In this document: piece by piece, positions 19,901-31,345 of the stretch
Layout of the letters: each line of letters starts with the position of its first letter
Position numbering within the stretch: position 1 is the first letter of the stretch
Source: Dipteronia dyeriana
Lineage: Eukaryota > Streptophyta > Magnoliopsida > Sapindales > Sapindaceae
DNA length: 64,000 nucleotides
Direction of reading: 5' to 3'
NCBI GenBank assembly: GCA_032871835.1
Contig: CM065300.1
Coordinates: 4,717,768-4,781,767 of the forward strand
Made by a program: the position numbers and the translations under genes
The notes under the pieces: generated by a model
The model's input: the letters and a program-made list of their open reading frames with translations, nothing else
Told to the model about the DNA's origin: nothing
Databases searched by the model: none

Positions 19901-20497
19901 AGAAATATATATTTATTAATTTATATGAGAAATGAGAATAAATAAAATTGTTGAATGTAGAGAGAATTGCGAATTTGAGTTTGAGAGAGATAGAGAGAAG
20001 ATGGGAGATTGAGAGTGGTGTGAAGGAAAATGAATTGTGAAGGGTTTTTTTGGATATTTATAGAATTGGAGTGAAGGGGTTTTTTGGATATTAATGAAAA
20101 AAGGGTAAGTGTCGTTGGACTGTTGGAGGAAGTCAGAAGAAGACCGTTCAATGGTCATTTTCCTCCAACGGTCATTTTTTTTTTCATACTCATTGCCACG
20201 TGTCAATATCTGATTGGTTGTTGCATTTTTTTTATATTGGACAAATGTCACTTGCACCGTATAAGTGCATACATCCAATGCACAACGGTAACAAAGTGCC
20301 ACTTGTTACAATGTTATTTGTTAATTATTATTTTTAAATATATCTTAACCAGCGGTTTTGCGAAGGTTTTTGAGAAGGTCAACTGTAACCGAACCGTCGG
20401 GGAACCGGCTTCGTAACCGAACTGTTAGGGAATCGATTTCGTAACCTGCGGTTTCGGTTCGATTTCGAACAGTTTAACCGAACAGTGAACACCTATA
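16976..20497 (-). mobile_element. hAT element, 3.5 kb, with decayed BED-type transposase
   Basis: A perfect 8-bp target duplication CTCCCCTG flanks the element at 16968-16975 and 20498-20505. The left end TAGATGTGTCTACGGTTCG pairs imperfectly with the right end read inward, TATAGGTGTTCACTGTTCGG. Subterminal GGTTCGATTTCGG-type repeats are present on both sides. The interior carries the transposase remnant described separately, on the minus strand. The rest of the element is AT-rich. Confidence 0.88.
17720..19788 (-). pseudogene. hAT transposase remnant (BED zinc finger, RICESLEEPER-like)
   Basis: Read on the minus strand, the parts occur in the usual hAT order. An acidic N-terminus lies at about 19537-19788. 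A BED zinc finger lies at about 19380-19500 (CNYCPNTYKTVKSFGYGTY, then HIKRNH after a stop). The catalytic-region fragment is at 18728-19165 (ADIWTDNFDSRHYMCVTCHY). FSRDISIRWNSTYKLL lies at 18322-18669. The C-terminal dimerisation domain is at about 17720-17900 (ILAIIGKQIIGTLVSIVVVE, DFSVGGNILDPRRSVL). Frames are broken by several stops and shifts, so it cannot make a full transposase. The domestication seen in DAYSLEEPER-type genes is not supported because the frame is lost. Confidence 0.85.
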
Positions 20498-20505
20498 CTC
20501 CCCTG

Positions 20506-20816
20506 TTTTAGGCCTACTTGTGCTTTGACTGCTTGTTTTCTAACTTTTGATTTTCTTCCTCAGGGGATCCTTTGTTGTTCTGTTGTTTGTTTGTTTGTTT
20601 CCTTCTCTTAGTGAATAAAGTTGCTTTAACAAAAAACTTGTTGGTCGATTACAAAAAGCAATACTTGATATGAGAAATCTATTGTCATTATATGCTATTT
20701 TTGTAAAAATATTTTTAATTTTTATTTAATAAAAATATAACTCGGTTGACAATTATTGACGATTATTTGGGATGAATAATTGAGAGATATATATGTTTTT
20801 ATTTTCGATCAAATTA
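20506..20816 (+). other. Continuation of the RNase H-like host sequence, then AT-rich DNA
   Basis: From 20506 the text TTTTAGGCCTACTTG continues the sequence interrupted at 16975 and ends in a stretch like a retroelement 3' tail (GTTGCTTTAACAAAAAACTT near 20620-20640). No open frame is supported. Confidence 0.35.
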
Positions 20817-21979
20817 GGGCCCGTCCTGTAAGCGTTTTTCAGTTGCTGTTTTTCGAAAATAAAAATGAAAATGAAAACGGTATTTTTTGTTTCATTTTCG
20901 AATTTTAAAAATACGTCTGGTAGCAAATACTGAAAGCTGTATTTTGAAAATGAAAACGGAAAAAACGTGTCTGGTAGGTTAACCGAAAACTATCAAAAAT
21001 TGAAATATTAATTTTAGTATTTTGTTTAATATTATTACAACTATAAACAAATTGACTAAATAATTAACCAATATAATTTTTGTATTGTAATTTTTAAATT
21101 AAACAAAAGTAACACGTCAAAAATTTATTCAAAAAAATGAATTAATCAAAATTAAACTCTTAAATTATTATTAAATATTAATATATAATATAATAATATA
21201 TAATATTATAATTTATAATATATATAAGAGGGGCACTTTGGTAATTTAAAAATCTTGTTCCGTCTTGTCATAGTCATATCAAACGCATAACAGTACAATT
21301 AATAGTTTAAGATTTTTTTTAATATAAAAAAAGTGAAAAACAAAATGAAAAACAAAAACGAAAAATGAAAAACAAGTATTTTGTGTTTTTCAAATATTTC
21401 ACTTTTAATATTGGTTTTGTTTTTCAATTATTATTTTTTTCGAAAATAAAATGAAAAACGGTTAACGAACGCGTTTTCAAAATCGTTTTTTAAAATTAAA
21501 ATTAAAAACAAAAACACACTGAAAAACAGCTGTAGTTTTTATGTTTTTGTTTTCAGAATTCAACTTTCGATATATATTATCGGGAGGAGTTGATGATTAC
21601 CTCAAACTTCAAAACAAGGTTAGGTACGTGGGACACGAAATATTTCATTATTTACAACTTATTGCCTACTTTTTTGGGACACGAGATTTCCTTTTTTGTA
21701 CGTCTCTCTCTTTTTGACCGATTGAGACATGCTCTTTTCTGTCTAACGTGTTACTGGATTTTATCATATTATGATCATTATGCTTCTACTAGTTGGTAAA
21801 ATACCGTTTTCTGTGTGATGGTTCACTTTCCTCCAAATCTGCCCTTTTCTCATGGAATAATTTGCTTTATTTAAAAATAATGTTAGATATAGGCTATCGT
21901 TTTTTGATTTTAAAACTGAAATAAAAAATATTATTTTTATTTTTAAAAAGCGATTGAAAAACGTTTACGGAACGAACCC
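20817..21979. mobile_element. PIF/Harbinger-like non-autonomous element, copy 1
   Basis: The left end GGGCCCGTCCTGTAAGCG matches the right end read inward, GGGTTCGTTCCGTAAACG, and both are followed by TTTTTCA. Flanking trinucleotides are TTA (20814-20816) and TAA (21980-21982), in keeping with a 3-bp TWA-type duplication that has mutated. The first 700 bp are colinear with the copy at 42817-43999. The stretch 21545-21880 has no counterpart there, so the right part is either composite or carries a further insertion. No transposase frame was found. Confidence 0.7.
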
Positions 21980-21982
21980 TAA

Positions 21983-22080
21983 CTTAACTAAATTATGAGC
22001 TACCTTATTCGCTTCTTTAGGAACAAAAGAAATCTCATAACCAGTGTAAGAAGCAATCACTCTGGAAATGTCATCCAAGC
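21983..22080 (-). pseudogene. Fragment of an RNase H-like (RVT_3) domain
   Basis: Read on the minus strand this gives DDISRVIASYTGYEISFVP followed by KEANKVAHNLVKL. That is the C-terminal strand and N-x-V-A-x-x-L signature of the reverse-transcriptase-like RNase H domain. It is cut at the PIF/Harbinger end at 21979. Only about 32 residues remain. Confidence 0.6.
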
Positions 22081-23946
22081 ATCAATAGAAATGTTCACCA
22101 TTTTTGACTTTTTGGTTCTTTACCGTTAAAAGATCGGATCCAACACATATAGACAAATATTATTGGGTGGCTGGGCTCTATTATGGATTTTTGCCTTGTT
22201 AAGATCTCACGATTCAACACATTTTGGAATCGATTTTAAGTTAAATTCAATTTATTTATTATATTATATGATTAGATCATGACGTCAAAAGACTCAAAAT
22301 ATTGTTGCCAACTTTTATAATTGAACATGACCTAAATCCTCTAATTTCAATCTATTGCATCATTTAGCAAACTTGAAATCAAAACTTCTATTTTTTGTAA
22401 GTTGTAACATTACTTTGAAACACAACATCAGGTAAAATAGGCATCACTTTATATCCTATGTTACCTAACCAAGAAACACAAGAGTGAATGTTGAATGTTG
22501 GAAAATTACATCATATGGGGTCTCACATGTGAACATTAAATGTGTTGTGCTACCTTTTGGTTATGTCTAAATTAAAGTGATCTAATTAAGATTTAAAGTA
22601 TTAAGCTTAAGAGTATAATTGTCATGAAATTAATGTGTAGATACCACAGTGCTATTTCTAATTCGGTCCCTCAACAAATTAAAAATAGCCAATATATAAT
22701 AATTTGATTATTATACCCAAATCACACAATACTTTTGTTTTCTCTGTATCCCCATCAACAGAACAAAATAGAACACGGTAGGGTTCATAAAGGTCGTGAT
22801 AATTTGGAAGATCACAATCCGTTCACAAATCTCTAGCGATGGATTCAGGTACGCTTCCGCTATCTATTCTTTTCCACTTTTCTCTTGAATTGACATGGGT
22901 CAATATTGTATATTTAGGATTTGATTATATATGTATAGAAACATGTTTAGATTAAATTTTTTGAATTAATTATGTGTCTATATATTTTATTTTTATTTTA
23001 TCGTGTTAATCGAAATCTTTACATTAAATTGTTAGCTCCAACGATATTTATGTCACGAATCCGTATCGTTACAAATTCAAGGTAGTATGCGAGATTCAGC
23101 ACATGAGAATTTTCGATCAAACATTGATAACAAAATAGTCAATTGGATTTTGATCAAAATCCCAAATGGGCCAAAGCCAAGCCCAAAATTAGAAGCTTTT
23201 AAAATGGGCTTTGATTCAATCCAAATGAAGACAAGAGTCACGTGCACAAGGAATGCGAAATTCTTCAAACGAGAACACGAAAGTGTCTACGAGATGAGGT
23301 ATGGTAAAACACGAGTTTTCTTTCCGGTTTGAAACCTCTAAAAAAACCGTAATACTTCAAAATAATAATAAAAAACAACGATAGTGTCAAATCGCCTGGT
23401 TCATTCCTATCCAAAATTTAATAACAATCAGCAAATGCAGCCAATTCACGTCACCTCCAACAAAATTGACCTAAATACCCCTCCCTTTCAACTGAAAACT
23501 CCAGATGCAACCATCTTCAACGAGAATTCAACGAAAGGGCAATTTAGGTAGATAGATCAAACAGAACCAGAGAAAATACGTGTTCGTTTTATATATAATC
23601 AATTACCTGTATTTTAATTTTGCTTCTGTTCTACTATTTATATATTAATTATCACGTCGTCTTCCTTTTATCAGATTAAAGAAAGTCAAATCAAAGACTC
23701 GAATCCCGCACTCAACTCTCGTAATCGCACCTAACTTTTCTCGGTCGTCGGACCCGGAGCCGGAGCAATCGGATTGTGATCGGAGCTCCGAATTCGTTGT
23801 TCTGGTGGTGGGTGGGTGAGTGCACTCACCAGGTCCGAATTGTTTTGTATTCGTGTAATTATCCCCTAATTTACTGGCGGAGGTGGTAATTGTGTAAATT
23901 ATTTGCTGGATTATTTGTTTGTTTGTTGTTGTTGTTATTGCAGAGT
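22081..23946. other. Intergenic region and lipase promoter/5' leader
   Basis: No gene is supported between 22081 and about 23690. The GC-richer stretch 23690-23815 looks like the 5' leader of the lipase gene. A likely leader intron runs from a GTGAGT at about 23816 to the TTGCAG ending at 23943, three bases before the ATG. Confidence 0.45.
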
Positions 23947-26900
23947 ATGGAACGGAGGAGATGGATGATATTGTTGGTGTTTATGTGTCTTTTTAGCTAC
24001 TCATGTGGAAGAGGTAATTTATTGAACTCATTAATAGAAAATTTTATTTGTCTTTTGTTTTGATTGGTTTGTTGGGTTCATGAAATGATATAGATGTTTG
24101 GTGAACTGTAATTTTGTATTTTGTGTGTGTCTGTGTTTGCTATGTAATGGAAATCTTTTTTTTTTTTTTTTTTTTTTTTTTTTGTAGTCATGATCGCTAC
24201 TTAGTAGTTATGTTTCCAAGTAAATAGGCGATGTTTGATGTCTATGATATATGTTATATTCCGATATCTATGCACGGAGGGAGGATAACAAGTGTCATTG
24301 AATTCTTGTGAGAGTAACGTTAGGGCGAGACCGTGAGAGGAAGGGTTATGCATTTCTATGTACTGGATTGTTTGTTGCCATTTATGATCTTTTGTGGGAT
24401 TTTTTTTCGTATGGCTTGTTATCTCATTAAAGCGAGGCTTTATTGTTGTTGTTGTTGTTGCTGCAGAACTCAAGGTTAAGCACAAGGATTATGATTCCAG
24501 AATTTACAATCGTACTCTTGCTACAGTATTAGTGGAATATGCTTCTGCGGTAAGTTTGTTGTTCCCAATTAATATCGAAACTAAGTGTCATGGTATTTGG
24601 GTTTGAGGTTTTGTCTTACAGTAACTTTTTCAATACATTCGTTGAAGTGAATTAATATGATTTCTTTTGAAATACCTTCTTCATTGTAACTTATGAGACG
24701 GGGAGGACCTTTTTATGTTTCTTAGTCATCTCAAAAATACAACCAATGAAATGATAACTAAACAAGAAGTGGCATTTAAAGTTTATTGGGAGATCCTATG
24801 GAAGTTTTAAGCTTGGCTTTAAAAAGCCAAGTGATGCCATCTCCTCGTTTTACTTGATGGTTTAAAATTGAGAAGTCCATTCTCTTAATGAATATCTGCA
24901 TAAACTTATGGTTATGATCACCAATTCACCTAGTTGACTTGGGTTCTCAAGAAAGGACTGAGCACTTATCTTAATCTCTGGGAGTTAATCTGGGTGGTTG
25001 TCCATTCATTTTTTGTTAACTCATTACTGCATTAACTCAGTAACCTCTTACCCACAATTTCTGATCTTATCTCAGATAGATGACTTGCATTAAGAGATTC
25101 TATAACTTTGGTGACTGATATTAAGATTGCACTTGCAGGTTTACATGTCAGATTTGACAGAACTATTTACTTGGACATGCCCAAGGTGTGATGGGTTGAC
25201 AAAGGTACCTGGATTGGTATACTATTTCTCACGTTTATGTTCAAGTAGGCTTTTACTTAAAAAATTAATTTATAATTCTCCTCTGAATGGAAACAGGGAT
25301 TTCAAATTATAGAGCTGATTGTTGATGTCCAGCACTGCTTACAGGTATATTTCTAAGTGTGGTTGCATATAAATAACAGTATGGAGCCCATGGTAGATTT
25401 CTTTTTATTTTCTACTCGTAGTTTCTATTCTGATATATATATATATATATATGACCACCAATTATTAGGCATTTGTCGGAGTGGCAAAGGATCTTGATGC
25501 TGTCGTAATTGCCTTTAGAGGAACTCAAGAACATAGGTGTGAATTTTCTATAGACTTAGCTATTTTTTCTACTTCTGTTGAAAATGTACTAAATGGATTT
25601 TTCACAAGTTGAGCTAAGTAAATAAGATTCTCTCATGTTCTGTGGCTTGCCTCTGCAATCGAACTGTATTGTTCACTATGCAAGAATATAAATGATAAAG
25701 AAATTGGAAAAAAGAAAGACTGTTTGGTAAAAGGTGTAGAATGATTTTAAGGTGCTTGCTGATTTATGAATTGACTGCCATGTACACACAGCATACAGAA
25801 CTGGATTGAAGACTTGTTCTGGAAACAGCTTGATTTAAATTACCCTGACATGCCGGATGCAATGGTATGTGTTGAAAAAATGATTATCTGAATTTTGTCT
25901 CTACTCTTATATGTATTTTAATAATATTGTTGTATGACCTATGTTGTGTGGAGTGGAGTAAAATAATCCATGTAGCTGATTGAGGCTCAGTTGAGTTGAG
26001 TTGGCCATACCAATCTTTTTTATTTTTGCATTGTTTCAGGTGCACCATGGATTTTATAGTGCTTACCACAACACAACTATTCGCCCTGGAATTCTAAATG
26101 CCGTTAAAAGAGCAACGAAGATTTATGGAGACCTTAAGATCATAGTGACGGGGCATTCGATGGGAGGGGCTATGGCTGCCTTTTGTGCTCTAGATCTCAC
26201 AGTAATTATTGATGATCCTATTGTCTTTAGATGTTGTCAAAGTAGTTTTATTCGGTAAGCTTGCCTGTTTGTGTTGAAAGAATTTTTGCTTATTCCCAGG
26301 TTAATCATGAAAATCAGAATATAAAGGTTATGACATTTGGACAACCTCGGATTGGCAATGCAGTTTTTGCATCTTACTACAGCCAACTTGTTCCAGATAC
26401 AATCCGAGTCACTAATGACCATGACATTGTTCCTCATCTGCCTCCATACTATACTTATTTCCCCCAAAAGACATACCATCACTTCGCAAGAGAGGTAACA
26501 GTTTGTTCACTAATATTGCTTATGTATAAAGCTTAAATAAGTCATCTATCCTTCTTTATTACATTTTAAGGGTTTGATTATGGTTCTGTAGCATAGCCCT
26601 TTGTGGCAGAATTACTTTATTTTCTTAAGAATTCTTGTCACTTTGTCCAGTATGCCTGTTAATAATATTAATGTGGTTGTACGATCTTATAATTTATAAA
26701 ATTGCCTTGAGTTATCAAAATTGTGAATGAGTTACGGTTATTCATGAAATTCATTGTGGATTTCAGATGATTCTCAAATGATGATTTCTACATTTTTACC
26801 ACAGCTCTACTCTATTCCATTTAAGAAAACATTTTAGGTTCTTCTTGGAAACATCATTAACATCTATTTTGTTATTGGCTTGTAGAAGTGTATTCTTTCT

Positions 26901-27367
26901 TAAGATCTAAATCTTACTTGCAGGTATGGCTATATAACATTGGACTGGGAAGTTTGGTTTATAATGTAGAGAAGATTTGCGATGAATCAGGTGAAGACCC
27001 ATCCTGCAGCCGGTAAGTGTACTTGTTTGTGATCTTTGAAATATATATATATATATATTAAAATGTTGTGATTGCAACCATTTCTTTTTACTTGGGATTG
27101 AAAAGTGTTTGTTGGAGAAGATGCTAAGAACTCTCTTGACGTTTTCTGTGCAGGTCAGTGACTGGGAACAGCATTTCGGATCATTTGGTTTACTATGGTG
27201 TTGAGTTAGGATGTGATACATGGGTATCCTGTAGAATTGTGATGGATTCACGTATAGAAGAATACGGCAATACTGATCTCAAAGGAAATTTCGTTTTATT
27301 TAGGAATTTTACCACCCCCATTTTGAAATTGAATGCAGAGTCGGAAGTGGGGGCAAAACTTTCATAA
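23947..27367 (+). CDS. Secreted class 3 (alpha/beta-hydrolase) lipase, 10 exons
   Basis: The product hydrolyses ester bonds of acyl lipids; its own substrate is unknown. Exons: 23947-24013, 24467-24549, 25139-25204, 25297-25344, 25469-25536, 25792-25864, 26040-26201, 26300-26494, 26924-27012, 27154-27367. All introns are GT-AG and the total is 1,065 nt, giving 354 aa. An N-terminal signal peptide is visible (MERRRWMILLVFMCLFSYSC), so entry to the secretory pathway is likely. The nucleophile elbow GHSMGGA puts the catalytic serine at about residue 175. VTNDHDIVPHLP supplies the aspartate at about 231. SDHLVYYG supplies the histidine at about 294. The triad is complete and no lesion was seen. 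Intron 1 holds a T28 run. It resembles the plant fungal-lipase-like family; no individual gene name is claimed. Confidence 0.94.
24156..24183 (+). repeat. Poly-T run (28 T) in lipase intron 1
   Basis: An uninterrupted run of 28 T lies in the first intron of the lipase gene. Its length is likely to vary between individuals or reads. Confidence 0.9.
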
Positions 27368-28684
27368 TATCTTCTTTGGGTGGGTCAGTATGTGATTTCT
27401 CCCGCTTAACAGCTACGAGCTCAATGGTGGAGTTTCAACCCAAATAAGATAGTTGTCTTTCTTTTGTCGGATCCCTTGCACAGGTATATGTGATTAATAT
27501 TTTTGCAACGGGTTAGGGGTTCCGAAGGAATCTGTGTACATAACTATTGATTGTTTGTGTATATGATCTCGCTTGTCAATATGTTAACTGACACCACTCC
27601 ACTAGTTGCATTCTTAATGTGGTCCTTCATGTGTACAAAATTCAAGTTCCTTGTACGAATTTTTAATGATTTATGTTTTCTGGCCGTTATTATCTCATTT
27701 TGTCATTGTATTCTGCTATGGTGTTCCGTGGAAAATGTGCAATGGTTTTCATTTTCACTCCGAATGATGTTTCAAAGCTGTATTCATATTGTCCCCGTTG
27801 TTAGCCTGGAACTTTGATACAATGTCCAACTTTTTCAAACAAAAAAGAGTACTAAGTTCATGATGATATCCATCAATGGGGTTTGTTACGGGTTTGAACT
27901 TAAAATCTGTAAGTTTGAAGGTGGAACTGTTAAATCTGTCTGGTCTAGTTTGGTGCAAATTTTGTAGAAGTGGACAAAATTATATTTCTGGGCAGAGGGA
28001 TTTGACATAAACATCAAATTCATGTTTCTGTTTTTCTATCCTCTTGATATTAGAACTCTAAAGTTTTACACATTTTATAATCTTTAATCCACAAATAAAA
28101 TTATCAATAAGGTGTTCTAAATGCACAAAACCAAATCCTTAAATCCAAACATTTTTGGGTTAAAATTGAAACTAACATCAGTGTTTTGGTTGTTTTTATC
28201 AATTTTCCACTATCGAGATAAAAATATCATTAATGATTTCTCAATTAAATATACTTGTCTATTTCAATTAAGCATCCTGGTTTTCTTCAATTAAACACAT
28301 TAGTAAAAATAAATAAATTAAACACATTTGTTTGTTTTTAACTATTAAGCACACCACATGTTTAATTCCTAACTTTGTGTTTAATTATCAGGTGTATTTA
28401 ATTCTTGTGTGTTTAATCTAGTTTAGGGGTAAGTTTGTCTTTTCGGTGGAAAGTCTCTTAAGTGGAAAGTTATGTAAAAACAATGAAAAAACTGATTCAA
28501 GGTAAAAATAGCAACCCCTTAATTTTTTGTTTAAAAAAAAAACTATTTCATCAACATATTTCTTATTTAAAACATAAAGAAAGTAACAATACAAATTCTT
28601 CTTTCAAACACTATAGATTTCCAAGCTCTTATTAATTCTAAGAATTCCAAACTAACAGATGAAGTGTTTTTCAAGATAATAGCA
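27368..28684. other. Lipase 3' region and AT-rich intergenic DNA
   Basis: The first 450 bases would contain the lipase 3' untranslated region. From about 28200 to 28400 the text repeats variants of TTAATTAAACACATTTGT, a degenerate short repeat. No gene is supported. Confidence 0.4.
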
Positions 28685-28888
28685 ATGGATCCTGCAACAT
28701 TTGGACCAGGGAACAACAACAAGCCTCAGTAAATCATAAAAATCCTGACACATAGTTCCAATCTTTTGCTTCTTCTTGAATGTATGTGCTTTTTCTACTG
28801 CATAATTCTAGTTTTTTTTTTTCCTTCAAACAGGTCTTCTGATCATCCTTGGTTGGTGAAGCAATCAATTGTTCCTGCTCAAACATAA
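28685..28888 (+). CDS. Possible two-exon gene for a 32-residue peptide
   Basis: Exon 1 is 28685-28728 (ATG GAT CCT GCA ACA TTT ...) and exon 2 is 28834-28888. The donor GTAAAT at 28729 and an acceptor TTCAAACAG after a pyrimidine-rich tract join in frame: 44 + 55 nt = 33 codons including the stop. The product begins MDPATFGPGNNNKPQ and ends DHPWLVKQSIVPAQT. It has no signal peptide or membrane segment. The frame is also open for some codons upstream of the ATG, so the true start could differ. I do not recognise the family. In favour are the clean splice signals and composition unlike the surrounding AT-rich DNA; against are the very short length and lack of homology evidence. Confidence 0.35.
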
Positions 28889-29070
28889 TATTGTTAAGTT
28901 TTTTTTTTCTTCAAATAATTTAAGAATGAATTGTACGTGTTAATGTGTGTCTTAAGGACGTACGTCGATAAAAACGTGTAATACTACCTATGAACCCAAA
29001 AATCAACTCTAAAAATAACTTCAGTAAAGGTAGATATATAAAAATAATAACTGGGTTTTGGAATTATTAC

Positions 29071-29897
29071 TCAAAACACCTTTTCATCATTCTGCAGATT
29101 CATCTTCTCTGCATTACCAGTTGCAGGAGCTGGATGTGAAAGCACTTCTGTTTCAATATCTTTTGCCTTTTCTTTTTCAGCTGCTGTTTCCTCCATCAAA
29201 TTCTCTTCTTTGATCTTCTCACTCACACCAACTTCTATAGGGAATAACATTAGCAAATCAATACAAATTAAAAACATCAATTCAGGCCAACAATCTATAT
29301 ATAGTCCTTCTCCGGTAATGATCGGACTTGAAATTTTTCTTGCAGTCTCAAGGATTATCACATCACATCCTTGAGACTGTATGAAAAATTTCAGGTATTT
29401 TCCTGAATGGAGAAGGACTATATATATATAAACAATAGTCAATTAATGTTTATTAATTAATCATACAAACCAATTTTGGCCTCTCCTGCTGTAGTAGTTG
29501 ATTCTTCAACACCTACATCAACTTTCTCAAATTTGTCATTGAAAAAAACACTCTCCTTCCCAGCTTCATGTCTTGGAGTCAAGTACTCAGACTTCTCAGA
29601 TTTTCCTTCTAAACCAAACCCATCAACGGAGGAGGACTCCTCCTGATCTTCTTTTCGCGACGAAAAGAATCGATTTGGCGACTCTTTTGATATCAATCTT
29701 CCTCCTCCTCCATTCTCCTTAGTCAACTCATCTTTATGATCATGACCACCTTCCTTTTGTTCCACCAATAATGCCGTTGTCAGATCTGTCTCCACGTTCT
29801 TCATAGACTCGTCAGTATTATTAACAACGCATTTCTTACGGGTCACTAAGGTGTTCCCCGTGGCAACATCGTCGTGTTTCGATTTTCCACAACCCAT
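29071..29897 (-). CDS. MGCGKSK N-myristoylation-type protein of unknown function, 2 exons
   Basis: Exon 1 is 29471-29897 and exon 2 is 29071-29234; together 591 nt encode 196 aa. The intron is GT-AG (about 236 bp) and holds a hairpin-forming repeat. The N-terminus MGCGKSKHDD fits an N-myristoylation signal (Gly2) with an adjacent cysteine at position 3 suited to palmitoylation, so attachment to the plasma membrane or an endomembrane is likely. The rest is hydrophilic, rich in Glu, Lys and Ser, and predicted disordered. SEYLTPRHEAGKES around 105-120 looks like the most motif-like part. No catalytic domain is visible. Proteins starting MGCGKSKH are known in plants without a settled function. 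Confidence 0.8.
29296..29425 (-). repeat. 130-bp imperfect hairpin in the MGCGKSK gene intron
   Basis: The arms 29296-29354 and 29366-29425 are inverted. They pair through AGTCCTTCTCC, TGAAATTTTTC and CAGTCTCAAGGAT, with an internal mismatch of about 15 bases and a loop of about 11. Both arms end in TATATATA. It could be a small MITE inserted at TA, or an expressed fold-back RNA; the sequence alone cannot decide. Confidence 0.7.
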
Positions 29898-30605
29898 AAT
29901 AATAATTTTCCTGAAATAAATTTCTACAGAGATGGGGGGAGAATTATTCTAGGTTGTGTCTCTAATTTTGCTATAGCTTTTGTGCTTGAGATTTTTTTCT
30001 TTTTCTTTTTTTGCATGAACTTGCATGGTTTGATACCTTGGTATGTATAGTGTTTTTTTGATTAAGGAACAGTTTTGTTGTTGTTGGATTTTGAAGGTTG
30101 AAATGGGTCAAGTACTCACATTGGCAACTGACATATTAGCTGGATTTGGTTTCTGTTTTAGGCTTTTTGATTATGTTCACAAAAGATCAACAGCAAAATA
30201 AATAATATTGCCTATTTTAATTATTTGAACATAATGTAGTTTTAAAACAAACTTCTATTTTTTTTTTCCTTTTGAGGCAAACAAACTTAGAGTTCATGGT
30301 TGTTGATTTCGACATATCCCAAGTCCCAACATACCTTTAATCTGATTAGTTTAGATTTCAAAAAAATAAAATTAAAAAAATCGTAGATTAGTAATTAATT
30401 ATAACCTGCTTTAATGAGCTTAATTTGATGATGAATCAAGGTTCATACAATTAATCTTGTTTGTAATTGAGTATCTCCTCTTTTTGAGGCTTAAAAACTG
30501 ACAAAGCCTCGTGAGGCATGCCTCACTTCAAATTTTCTTTTATTATAAGATGTTGCATGCACATTCTCTTGATATATATATACTCAATATGCTTTGTCTA
30601 GTTCT

Positions 30606-30700
30606 CAGAGGCGTAGTTCAGCCGGTAGATGGACGGATTTGAGATTTGAGCAAATGACTCTCAAGTCAAGTGGTTCGAATCCAACCAATAATAAAAAACT
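30606..30700 (+). repeat. tRNA-derived SINE-like element
   Basis: TAGTTCAGCCGG near 30615 fits an RNA polymerase III A box. GGTTCGAATCC near 30671 is a full match to the B box, about 55 bases downstream. An A-rich tail follows. The counterpart in copy B (about 45048-45140) has a degraded B box (GGTTCGAATTC). This is not a tRNA gene because no cloverleaf or acceptor stem forms. Confidence 0.5.
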
Positions 30701-31254
30701 TTAAAAAATACTTGATCTAGATAGATATAATATCAAAATATATAAATAATAAATACTTAGATCAACAAAAGATTTAAATTCTTTCTATAATTCTATTAGT
30801 TTGTGATTGGTTTTTCTTCAAAATAAATAAATAAATCAACTAACATGCTATCTCAGATAGGTCACATTTAAATGATGAGATTGTAGATTCGAGTTTTTAA
30901 TCCTAAATTATGGATTCGAGTCATGTTTCTTCTTAAATCCCAAATTATTGCAATAGTTAAAAAAAAAAAAATCCTAACAAGCTATTCATTTCACTTCTCA
31001 CATGTGTAGGTAAAATCTTGGACTCATACTAATTAGGAAACTCTGTAAGAGAAAAACTTAACCGAACTTAATTTCTTATTTATTGTGGTCGATCGTAGAT
31101 GTGAAATGTTTGACCAATGTTAAAGATTTGAACTTTTATTTGAATTTGTATCAACTACTAATGTGTTTGGTTACATCCAACTAAAACGTTGATAGATAAT
31201 AATTTTACATTATTAATGGTCATATCCATTAAATATCGCCACTTTAGTATTTTT

Positions 31255-31345
31255 AAAATTATCAAAATTACTAAAATTACTAAAATTAATAAAATTATTA
31301 AAATTATTAAAATTATTAAAATTACTAAAATTATTAAAATTCAAT
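31255..31345 (+). repeat. Short tandem repeat, unit TTATTAAAA-like
   Basis: About ten imperfect copies of a 9-10-bp unit (TATTAAAAT / TACTAAAAT) stand in a row. No coding or regulatory role is apparent. Confidence 0.8.

Noticed and set aside
19467..20416. Plus-strand frames at 19.5-20.4 kb
   Set aside because: They oppose the minus-strand hAT transposase remnant or lie in its subterminal repeats and show no recognisable domain.
22830..22860. Possible first exon (ATGGATTCAG followed by GTACGC)
   Set aside because: Only three codons precede the putative donor and no in-frame downstream exon with coding character was found.
30606..30700. A tRNA gene
   Set aside because: A- and B-box-like words are present but no cloverleaf or acceptor stem forms; a SINE-like origin fits better.
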